A stretch of 64,000 nt of DNA from Corydoras sp. C115 (lineage: Eukaryota > Chordata > Actinopteri > Siluriformes > Callichthyidae): NCBI GenBank assembly GCA_019802505.1, contig JAFMOC010000011.1:186001-250000 (forward strand), read 5' to 3'. Under the pieces are notes generated by a model. That model had not been told where the DNA came from. It worked only from the letters and a program-made list of their open reading frames with translations, and searched no databases. The translations under genes were made by a program, and so were the position numbers. Shown here piece by piece: positions 12,513 through 25,126 of this stretch; the stretch's first letter is position 1; the number at the start of each line of letters is the position of its first letter.

Positions 12513-14933
12513 CTTAAAAGCCAAACACCGGCTTTTAGCGCCGACAGAGGGGGGTCGAATCGCGCTCTGCGAATCATGCTAGCGAACTACAACGGGAGCG
12601 TGCTGTACGGTGGCCGAGCAGAAACGCAATGCGATATGCAGTAAGCTCGGGAGTGGGGCGCCAAAATAAAACTTAAACGCATTTTTTCAAAATCGATTCT
12701 TGGGCATTGTGAATCGATTCTGAATCGCCAGGACTACGAATCGCTATTCTTTGAAGAATCGATTTTTTTTCTGCACCCCTAGTTCTGATACACACTTGCA
12801 TTCACTCTGACATGTAGCTGTGTTAGAGGTCCAACTTTTGCTACATTCCCCAGCCAGCAATTTTTATGCAGGACAATGCCCCCTGTCACACAGCAAAACA
12901 GGGAAAAGAGTATCTTGAAATTGAAAACATTAAACAGCCTGTACACTTCCAACTGATTGGTGACTGTTGTATCCTTCAGAAAATTTTGTTGTCATCTTTC
13001 TCTGTGCTATAGTCATTGCTGATCATCATATATTTTGCAAAATAAAGGTCTTGTATTGAAATGCTTTGATTATTTTTGCAAAACTTAGAGGCATGGTGTA
13101 CCCCTTACAAAAAAAACATTTTAAAACATTCAAACGTTGATAAATGTAGTTTACACACACACAAACATGGATGGATAGATAGATAGATGGATAAGTTTTA
13201 AATTCTTAAACTAATCGTTTCAATACTATACACACCACTTGAACCAATTTGTAACTTCTTTGCCAAATCTTTCTTTCCTCATAGGTTTGACTAATAAGGA
13301 AGTAGAGTTGGCCATTCAGCGTTCCAGCTGTGTAGAGGAGCCACTGGCTCCACATACTCCTCATATCACACCAAGCCCTTTGTCCTACAGTAAGTGCTGT
13401 ATTAAATAAATTGATAAATAATTGCTGTGTTTACTTACAGAAAAGTATGGACAATTAAGTATTTTTTGGTGTGTTTTTTTTGTATTTAAGACCAGAAGGT
13501 TATAATATGAAATAAGTTGTTTGAAAAATTTTGTTTTTGTTTGCTGGTATTTTTACATCTAGATTTGTCAAACAAATAGAACATATATTTTTTTTTTGTA
13601 TCAGACCATTTAATTTATAGTTGAGAATAAATATTATAGCATTAAAGTCTTGAAGTCTTTTTGTTAAAGTTACAATTACTAAACCAATCCTTAAAATAAA
13701 CTGATTTTCTTGTTTCTACTTTTGGTTTTCCTGACATAATTTTTGAGCCATACCTTATAATAATTTAAGATAACTGGTTACACAGTTTGGCAGTCAGTCA
13801 CGAGTTGATTAAACAGTTAATAGGTTTGCTGTTTTTAATTCACATTAATAAGACCTTGGCCAGTATCACCACCAACATCGGTACCCAGCAGGGTTGTGTC
13901 CTCAGTCCCATTCTCTACACCCTGTTCACCTATGACTGAGTCGCCTCCCACCCCAACAACATCATACTGAAAATTTGCTGATGACACTGCTGTGATAGGC
14001 CGTATCACTGGCGGAGACAAAGCAGACAACAGGAAGGAGGTGAACATGGTATACGAACAACATCCTCATGTCACCCAAAATCCTTAGTAACTTCTACAGC
14101 TGCATTATTGAGTCCGTCCTTACCAACTGCATCACTGTGTGGTATGGCAGCACAACGGTTAAGGACCACAACCGACTGCGGAGTGTGGTCAAAGCTGCCA
14201 AAAAAATAACTGGGATTAAGCAACCCTCTGCAGAGCGTTTACAAATTCAGAGTTCGCAGGAGAGCTGTCTCCATCATCAAAGACTCAACACACCCTCAAC
14301 ATGGACTATTCACTCTTCTACCATCAGGTCGGAGGTACAGAAGTGTGAAATGCAAAACCAGCAGATTAAAGAACTCCTCACAAGATTATGTACATAGTGT
14401 GTGTGTTTTTTATATTTATATTTACTTTTTTCTTACTCATCCAGGGCGGACGGCAAAGTAAGAATTTCATTGCACAGGGAAATTGTTGTGTATATAACAA
14501 TGAAAGCTTTGAATCTTGGAATCTAAAGGATAACTAACAGAAATTGTGCAGTATCAAATGAGCTAATGTAACTAATTTTACATGTACAATGTAAAGGTAG
14601 GACACAGGTTACTTTGTTGTGAGTTTTAGACTTTATTATATGGGTTGTATAATTAATTATGTGTATTTTGGATTTATTATTCAAATTAAGAATCAAGTAA
14701 TACAAAAGCAAACAATCTAATCCTCATTAGGTGAGTATAACAACTTCTTTAATTTATGTAATGTATTTCTTTTCTTTGCATTAGGTTCCTCTTGTAACAG
14801 ATGGAGAGACTATGGGGGTTTAGCTATCATCTTAGGAGGGATGGCCTTTGGTTTTTGTCACCTGTACCAAGTAAGTTGATTGAATATGCCTGGCAATTTA
14901 TAACCGTTTTTATATAAAATAAATAAATAAATA

Positions 14934-15002
<69 letters not shown>

Positions 15003-18000
15003 CAAACAATAACAGATTAACAGATGCTCTTAACTAGTAAAATTTGATATTGACTGTTAAGCTGATCTGAGCAAGCTCCTACCAGTTCTGACTTAGTATT
15101 TTTAAAAATATTTTACATGCAGAAAAAGTCAGATGTAACCAGTTATGTAAAGTTTAAGAAATCTTCTTCCAATTAGTGATTTAAAGACCAGTCACACATG
15201 CAAAAGAGTCCCTGCTCTCCAGAATATAGTACAGTACAGGCATTAGCCAATCAGATTATGAACATGTGCTGTTCATAATAAGTTTCACTTCTGAAGGATG
15301 TTATTTTCAGCTTTGCCAAACACCTGGTCATCTAATGGTTAGATGGAGATCTGGAGAGGTGTAAAAGCCAGTGTTTTGCACCCACTGTACAATTTGGTTG
15401 AGAATCGGTGATGAATTGTAGATGCTTCATCAAGGCTGGAATTGGGCAAGTACATCTTTGCAAAGGACATATGAATCAAGCCACATATAAGGTTATCCTA
15501 AAAAACACTTGCTTCCTTCTTCTATGGCAATGCTCCCAACACTGAGGATTGTTTTTTTTAGCAGGACAATGCTCCTTGCCACACAGCTAGGTCAATCAAT
15601 GTGTGGATGAAAGACCACAACATCAAGACCCTGTCATGGCCAGCCCAATCTCCATAATTGAAACTCATTGGAAACCTCTGGAATGTAATCAACAGGAAGA
15701 TGGATGGTCACAAGCTGAAATGCTTGATTTTTTTTTTTCTTTTGCACCTGGAGTGGCATAAGGTCACCCATCCCATACACAGTGGAAAGGCTGGTGGAAA
15801 GCATGCCAAGACTAATGAAAGCTGTGTGTAAAAATCATGGTTATTCCACCAAAAAAGTAAATCATTAAAAATAGCTTTTAAAAATAATTCATGAAAATGG
15901 TCATAAATGGGTTTATGAGTATGTTTGAGTAAACCAAATGTTTAAATCTACACTTAACCAGCCAGTTACATTGGGTATACTTCCTTGTTTTTGCTTTATT
16001 GTCTATCTTACCTGTTGCACTTACTGTATAGATGCACTTTGTAAATTGAGTGAACACCGTATATAAAACCTTCTTCAGCAATGATATGACTGATCCTATT
16101 ATACTAGTGCAACACACAAATATCACCACCACCACCACATCAGTGTCAACACAATGCTGAGAATTATCACCCAAACACACAAAAGAGTAAAGGGGACAAT
16201 CAAATCATGCACAGAATGTAAGTGGAATTGAAAAAATAGAAACAATACAGTCCAATAGGTATTCAAGTATCTGTATTACTCTGAATGAGTGATCTTGTAT
16301 ATGTCCTCTTATGCAATAATTTTACCACTTTAGAATTTGTCTAAAATACCATATCTCATTTGCAGAAATACATCCTTCCCCTCATTATGAGCAGCAAAGA
16401 AGACAAAAAGCATCTTCAAAGGATTGAAGGCAGCATCGTAGACATGAATGGCACATTGACCCAGACAAGTAAAATCCTTTGTTGTACAATTCTATCCATT
16501 TGACAACTTTCTGTAGATTTACAAATCAATGTCCTATTATTTTCTTTTAATGTCTAATTGCTTGTGTATTAACAATTCAGCCATGAACATTAACAGTAAA
16601 TTAACAGTTCTTAACTTCAGAATATAAAAATATATTGAGACTTGGGAGCAAAATGCAAATAACTAAATTTATCAAGCTGTCTTCTATTTGAATTTCACTG
16701 ACCGCATGAGTGCATAATTTGTCACATATATTATCCAATTCTGAAAAACTTTGTCTATGATTGTGACTGTCTGGATCTACTACACGTGTAGGGCTACAAC
16801 AACAAATGGATAAAATCGATAAAAATCAATTATGAAAGGAGTTGACAACAAATTTCATTATCGTACGGTTTACACACTACTCGCAATGTCATAAATGCGT
16901 ACGTCACCTGCGGCGCTGAAAAAAAATAAGAGCAGGTTGAACGGAACAGGGAGGAGTCGAGGTGGAATCTGCAAAACAAGTCTAACAAAGTTTAATAAAC
17001 TCTACAAATGAAACTTGGCCGATGCCGAAAAAAAGCTTCGGCTAAATTCATCAAAAGTGTGGGTGCACTTCACGCTTCACAAAAATAAAGAACGTGTAAC
17101 ATGCAAACTTGTGAAAATGATTTCACCTGCACAGAAACATCTCAGTGATGATACACCACCTGAAACTAAACAAGTTGGAGTCACAGAGGAGGATGAATGA
17201 GCTCAACAGCAGATTAAATCACTACAATATCCTGAGTTTCTTTAGTTTTGAAGTGAATCAACGTAACTGTGCACTCACATTATGAGAACTAGTATAGCAC
17301 ACTTCATGCTGTTTTTGGTTGTTAACTGGATAATGACCGTGATGGAGAACGTGTGTTACTTTTTATTTTTATTTAATTAGCTTAAGCAGTGTTTAAATGT
17401 GCTTTATGAATTCATACAACTTGTACACAATGGTGGTAATTAATGATCAAGTTTAATTTTCGGACAAAGTATGAGTGAAGACACGGCACTCTATGGGAGT
17501 GGGGTAGGATGAATTGTATTTAGTCGGGGATTAGGTAACATATTAGAGATACTCAAATAGTTTTTTTTATTTTATTCTAGTATTTTTTTACACACAATGC
17601 TACACATTGTGTCAGTGTGTGTGTGAGATTTGAGTTGAATTGCTCTTTGGGCTACTTAGATGCCTTAAACTCATACTGTAAATAAAACCAGACATTTATT
17701 GACCTGTTTAAGACATTTATTTAAAAAAAATTTCAAAATAAAATGATCAACTGATTAATCAATTATCAAAATAATCGTTAGTTGCACCCCTATGCACATT
17801 TTGTTAATGTTTAGTAGATTTATTGATTAGTTGTTTTGTGTGGGGGCATAATTCATATGAAAATAAAAGGCTCAGCATTCTGTCTGGAGTCTAAACTAGG
17901 TTTAGTCAAATTAGTGTTAGTTGTTGTTAGATGTACTCTCTAAGTTTGTCATTGTTAAGTCCTGTTTTATTTCATTTGTCTTCAGTCATTGTATGTATTG

Positions 18001-21000
18001 GTGTTCAGTGAATTGCTTTTTCGTAATTTTATAAAAACTCTCCTCCTTTCCCCTTCTGGTTGTGTTTTTGTCATTTGTACGTTGCATTCATTTATCGGCA
18101 AGTTGTCTATCCTTGTCTTTTTGTTGTTATTTCATTGACCTGCTTGTTATTCCCTTAACCTGCCACCTTTGCCTTTTACCACTTAACTTACCATAGCGTT
18201 GCATGACAAAAAATATGAAAAATATAAGACTTGTAAATATGAGAATCACATGTCGTGTGATTGCATGGCACTCCAACTATTTCCTTTTACCTCGGAGTGT
18301 CAATGTTTTTACAAGCATTGCCTTATCTTTCCTCTGCCGCATGTTCAAAACTGCTATCATGGAAATATTTTAGTTTTGAGGACATCCAGACAGATTTTGA
18401 TCTTTTTTGCTCTGTGGTTGTTCCCTTGCATTTCAAATGATGAATCTTGGAATGAGGGAGTTGTTTACCCTCACACCTTTTCGTTTAGTCCAAAGTTAGT
18501 TTCTTAAATTACTCCTTGTATTTTCATAATTCGGACTGCTGAGTTCCCCAGTAAGAAAGCCTTGTGTCTCTCTCCGGTGAGATATCGCAGTGTGTGTCTC
18601 TCCCCGGCGAGAGATCGCAGTGTGTGTCTCACCGGCGAGAGAGTGCTCTGTGTGCGTGTCTCTCCAGCGAGAGGCATTACATTGTTTGGCTATGAATGGC
18701 TGTTTTACTTTTAGCAACATTATTTCAAATTTTCCGTATCGATCTCCCATTTCATGATATCAAACATCAGACTGTTGTTGTAAATACAGTGGGGAAAAAT
18801 ATTTAGCCAGTCACCAATTGTGCAAGTTCTCCCACTTAAAAAAATAAAATAAATAAAAAATAAAAAAAATAGAGAGAGGCCTGTAATTGACATCATAGGT
18901 AGACCTTGACTACGAGAGTGAAGATGAGAAAAAAATTCAGAAAATCACATTGTCTGATTTTTGAAGATTTTATTCTTAAATAATGGTGGAAAATAAGTAT
19001 TTGATCACCTACATACAAGCAAGATGTGAGAGTGAATGCTGAGTTGCATCCAAAGAACACATAACAACTTTGAAGCATGTGGGTGGCAACATCATGCTTT
19101 GGGGCTGTTTTTCTGCAAAGGGACCAGGTCCGTGTCGGGCCATGTATTATGAGATTTTGAATGCAAACCTCCTTCCACCAGCAAGGGCATTGAAGATGAT
19201 CCTAAACACACTGCCAGTACAACAAAGGAGTGGCTTTGTAAGAAGCATTTCATGGTCCTTAGGAGAATGTTGAAAGTCTGTGTTGCCTGCCAACAGCCCC
19301 AAAACATCACTGCTCTAGTAAGATTTCCATGGAGGAATGGGCCAACAACGGTGTGCCAACCATGTGAAGACTTATAGAAAATGTTTGATCTCCGTCATTG
19401 CCAACAAAGGGTATATAACAAAGTATCGAGGTGAACTTTTGTTATCAACCAAATACTTATTTTCCACCATTATTTGCAAATAAATTCTTTAAAAATCAGA
19501 CAATGTGATTTTCTGAATCTTTTTTCCTCATTTCGTCACTCATAGTTAAGATCTACTTATGATGTCAATTATAGGCCTCTCTCATCTTTTTAAGTGGGAG
19601 AACTTGCACAATTGGTGACTGACTAAATACTTTTACCCCACTGTATACTGTGTTTATGCATTCTTATAATATGAAATTTGTCTTATAGCAGCTTTACCAG
19701 ACCTTAAATTCAAAACTCACAAATAGCAAGATGATGTGAAATGGGCACACAAAAGCTTTTAAACAATTAGAAAAAAAAAAAAAAAAAAAAACTTGGGTGG
19801 ATTAAGATTCATTGGGAGCCCCATTCTTTGTTGAACTTGTGTATTGAATTTTAATATTAAATTTTGTTAATGTTATTCTTTGTTGATGTTAATCTAGTTA
19901 GAGTTGATTTAACACTTTACAGAATCATAAAAATTGTTATTGGCTTTCTGCAACATAATCAATTTTGATACTTAATGCATTGTATCAAAATGCATGTGTA
20001 GCTGAAAGTAGCAGGAAAGCAACTTGTGCTTTAGGTGATTTTGTATGATATTACCATTAATAACACTAACTCTCAGGCTGTTATCACTGTTTTTCCTGGG
20101 CATTCTCTAATGCTTACACACAACCTGGCAATAATTAAATTTAGAGAGTGAGTGTTAAATGAGATATATTTACACAGATTAGTGAGGATACATCATCTAG
20201 CGTAGTTGGCAGCCCCCTAAATAAGCAATTTTTTTTCTCCTTTGTGCTGATTGTTTTTGAGTATTAAAGAGACTAACCAATGCAAATGACAGTTTAGAGA
20301 TGGGGCATGCATATAACATCGGACATTGGTGATTAATCATGAACAAATATAGTCACCTTCAATTAATCACTGACTGAAGGCAAAACAGGACTAAAGAGAA
20401 AGTTATAAGAAATTAGAAAGAAAAACACATGATACTTGACGTATTTTGATTTTGTGCATGTGTTTGTGTGTGTGTGTGTTTGCGTGCGTGCAATTCCTGT
20501 GTGTGGTCATTTGCATGACGGCAGTAATGCAGTTGCAGAAGACTTTGACCTCTGTTCAGGAGATGCTGGCCCAGCAACAGAATAGGATTCATGAGCTGTC
20601 TCATGAGCAGGCTAACATTCAGGTAAGTCTAACAGGATTCAGTGGAAAGTAGGTTTATATATTTTTTTTTACTTAATATTATTTCGTATAGGTTTACAGA
20701 TGACTTTACAAAACCAAAGCAAAACAAAATAAAATATAATTTAACATAAAAAAATCTTAATTGTAATTGTCACCAGGCATGTACCCCTTCATCAAATACA
20801 TGACCTGGTAAATCTGGAATTAACTTCGTGTTCAAACTCTACTAAAGCATTACTGCAAATAAAAGTTATAATTAAGAGATTGGCGTGTGATTCTGTGACT
20901 GACCCAAATATGCCAAAGCTAACTCTCAATCCTCTGTCCTCATTCTGTCCAACCGATTCGGTCCATAACCTTGGACTCCCATCTTAAACTCTCTGATCTT

Positions 21001-24000
21001 GTTACCAAAACTACCCGTTCCTGTAGATTTCTTCTTTACAACATGAGAAAGATCAGACCTAATACAAGCCAGCAACTCTTATGGACAATGAATCCCACTC
21101 CATGTATGAGACTCTTGCAGCACTAGGCAGCACCTTCAATGACAGGCTACGTCATCCGAAGTGTTACCGCATTCCTTCATTCCTGCAGTTAGACTGTACA
21201 ATCAGCACTGTTCCATCACTCCAAACCAAACTAAAAATAACTGCAATAAATGTATAATTGATGGGGCAATACATTTTAATCATCTGTGTGCAATACCTGT
21301 CTGCTGCTTAATCAGATACCAAACTATAACATATGTGTAATATTTGTTTCATGTTATTCCTCTATTATGTCTGACCATAACTGAAAATTAGAATTTATCA
21401 TGTACATACAGATTTCTAATTCTATTAAAATTTTTCCTAGTTATTTTAAATTTCTTTCTAATGTCTAAATACCTTTTTCACCTTTCTTCTAATGTATCTG
21501 CTGCTGAGAATGTGAATTTGCCCATTGTGGGACAAATAAAGGTCTATCTTATCTTATCTTTCTTGACTGAACATCCTACTCAGCTTTTAGTCCAAGCCCT
21601 CATCCCATCCCGGCTTGATTATTGTAATGCATTGCTTGCCAGTCTCCCAGCTTCCCCAATCAGGCTTCTACAACTAATTCAGAACTCTACAGCCTAACCT
21701 GTATACAGCCTGACCAGCCCAAGCGAACTCATGTCACTCCACTACTCATTTCTCTCCATTGGCTCGCTGTAGCTGCTCGCATTCAGTACAAGTAACTGAC
21801 TCTGACCTACAGGATCATTTCTGCATCTGCCCCCTCTTACATTCACTCTCATTTCAAAATACACTCCATCTCGTTCACTTCACTCTAGTGATGATTGTCG
21901 CCTGGTGATTTCCACTTCACCAAGGCTGTGGGAATAGGTACTCAGACTTCTCCCCAGGCTGCTCGTAAGAGGCTAGCAAAGGGGCACCCTCTTTGCCGTG
22001 AGGTGCGACCCGTGTCTGCGGAGAAAGGGATCCTGGTGTTTGAGGGGACTAGTGGCTGCGGTCGCTACCTCCCCAACACGACACTTTGGTCCCAACTTCG
22101 CATAGACGGGAGATTGGAGTGGCCCGCTCCAATCAACCAGCTGGTCAGGGCATGACTTCTTGGGGGATCCCCTGAAGGCGCTGGCTCAGGGTCAATCGAG
22201 CGATGATGATGCCCTTTTGCTCAAGTGCATCACCCCTATATCCCTGGTGCACATCCACTGGAGGTCCACGGCTTTGTGCTCCCCCTATTTGGGCTCCAAG
22301 GATGGTGGGGAGTAGGAGTGGTGAATCTAACACACTTAAAAATGGATAAACAAACTAACACAAGAAAAGCAATGGACTTGGAAATTACCCACAGAAGTAA
22401 TGAAACTTGCTATATGACGAACTAAACTGGCAGCAGTTCATCCTTCTAGAATCTTTTACACCGGATATGCCCCTGACAAGACTGTCCCCATTCGCAATAC
22501 ATAAAGGAATACTTGGTATAGAAGGAGCAGTGAAAAACACCAGAAAGCTATGATCAATCAGCCATAGATCTCACCATCAACAGACCAGAAATCCTACTGG
22601 ACTCTACATGGAAGGTATGGGATATCTGGGAGTGACCACTTCCCAATTATAGTAACCCTGACAAATACTGTATAAGTAAACAACAAACCATATAGAAATT
22701 GCTGCTCAAAAAAGCAAACTGGTACCAATTCGAAAGTCTATGCTGGAAAGAATTTCACCCATACAAACAAAAACAATACAGACCCCTTAAAATGGTTTAC
22801 AGACACTCTCACCAAAATAGCAAAACAAACAATCCCAAGATCAAAACCAAAGACCCCAAAACTACACAACCCTTGGTTCAATGAAGAGTGCAAAGTAGAC
22901 ATAAAAGCCTGCAAGAAAGCAGAAAGACTCAACAAGAACCCTACAACTGAATTTCATCAGACTCAAAACTTCCAGAGCCCAAACCTGCAGGACAGTCAAC
23001 CAGGCAAAAAAAGAAGATATGTAGAAAGTTTGTAACGGCACTAAAAACTAGCTCACCTTCAAGATCTGTCTGGAACATGATACGACATGTGCAAAATAAA
23101 GGCAACCAGTTTCAAATCCAACACATCAAGCACCATAGCACCTTACTAACCACTGAAAACAAAATGGCAAATGAACTGGCAAATGAACTCCTGTTCCACT
23201 CCAACAACGATGAACCTTATAACAAAACCTTCACAATGGAAGAACTATCAATTGCTATCATAATACTGCAGTAGGCCCAGACAACATCCATTATCAGTTC
23301 CTGAAACATCTTCCACATAATGCCTTATCTATGATACTAAATATAAATAAAATATGGTCTACTGGCAAAAATTCCCAAATCATGGAAAGAAGCAATAATT
23401 ATCCCTGTCCCTAAACCTTGAAAAGACCATCAAGATCCAAGACCCATAACAAGTTGCCTGTGTAAAACCATGGAAAGAATGGTAAATCGTCGACTTGTCT
23501 GGATCCTAGAGAACAACCTTATAAGTTCCAAAGTGGCTTTAGAATAGGAAGGAGCACGATAAACCACCTTATCCAGTTCAAAACCTACATCAGAGAGGTC
23601 TTCCTAAACAAACAGCATGTAATAGCAGTCGTCTTTAATTTAGAGAAAGCGACTATGTGGGCGACTACCCAACTTTATCACAAACTTTCTGACAGACAGC
23701 AATTTCAGAGTCAAGATAAATAACACCTTGTCGGAACCTCGCATACAAGAACTGGGAGTACCCCAAGGGTGTGTTCTATCAGTTACCCTCTTTAACATCA
23801 AAATCAATAACATCACACAAACCATAGACCCGAGTGCTGCCTATATGTAGACAATTTCTGTATACGCAGTAAAGGCAGACATATGCCATCTGTAGAACGG
23901 AAATTACAACTAACCATCAACAATATTTACAAATGGACAATAAAAAAATTGATTCAAGATCTCCAAAACAAAGACAACCTTTAATCATTTCTTCCAGATA

Positions 24001-25051
24001 AGAACACTTCACCCCAAACCAAACCTATACCTAGGCCAATACAAAATGGGGAGCTGACCGCTCATTGTTGAAACATCTATTCATAATGATAATTTAATCA
24101 CGACTGGACTATGGCTGCTTCATCTATAGAGCAAATCTTACATACAATCACTGAACACCATTTACCACCAAGTCCTGAGATTAACCTTAGGGGCCCATAG
24201 AACATCACCAGTAAACAGCTTGCATGTAGAGGCAGATAAGCCCTCACCTCACCTCAGAAGTCAACTTGCACTACAATACTCAATAAAGCTCAGAGGAAAC
24301 GAACAAAACCTTGCATATCCCGTCATCTTTAACAATAACCTTAAACCTGTTTGAAGTAAAACCAAACCTGGTCAAGCCAGCAGACTCCAGATTTAACCAA
24401 ACTTGGAAAACCTGGCCATTGACATGACCACTTTAAGGAAAACTCACCACCCGATAACATCCTGGGAACTCAAGAAACCGACGATCATATTAAAACTAGC
24501 CAGAAACCCAAAACAAAACACCCACCCAAATGAACATCAAACTCAGTTTCTTGACATTCGGAACATCTACCCCACCCACAAAACCCTCTACACTGATGGA
24601 TAAAAAAACGGATTTCACGTAGCAGCAGCCTGTGCAACCAAAGATTTTTACCACAGTATGTATTTCAAGCCATAGTACCATCTTCACAGCCGAAGCATAC
24701 GCATTGCTGCTGGTAATTGAATACATCCAAAACTGCACCCACCCCAACTATCTAATCTGCTCAGACTCAAAGTTCTGCCTTCAAGCGTTAGAATCATTAA
24801 AAACAGACCATCCCTTTAGGGGTGAGAATCTCTGTGTCTGGCGATTCGATTCGATTCAGAATCGAATCCCACTAACAATAAAACACATCCTGACTGACTG
24901 CACTGCCTCCAACCACATCAGAAGATCATACTACCAAGAAAAGAACATAAAATACCTTTTTGAAAAGAAACCACCAGAGAAAATACTGAACTTTTAATCG
25001 CACCTAAACTTAAAATGTAATATACTTTTGATTAATCTCCTCCCCATCTAG

Positions 25052-25126
<75 letters not shown>

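Noticed and set aside
12411..12644. 77-codon ORF with Ser-Leu repeats
   Set aside because: Translation of the (CT)n tract in the hAT element.
14827..15009. ORF rich in Ile-Tyr
   Set aside because: It is the translation of the (TA)n microsatellite.
16081..16180. Short ORF with Val-rich stretch (15878-16180, - strand)
   Set aside because: No similarity recognised and it overlaps a CAC repeat; no splice context.
21895..22155. 86-codon ORF in the GC-richer stretch
   Set aside because: Probably part of the LINE 5' region; no domain recognised and no conservation evidence.
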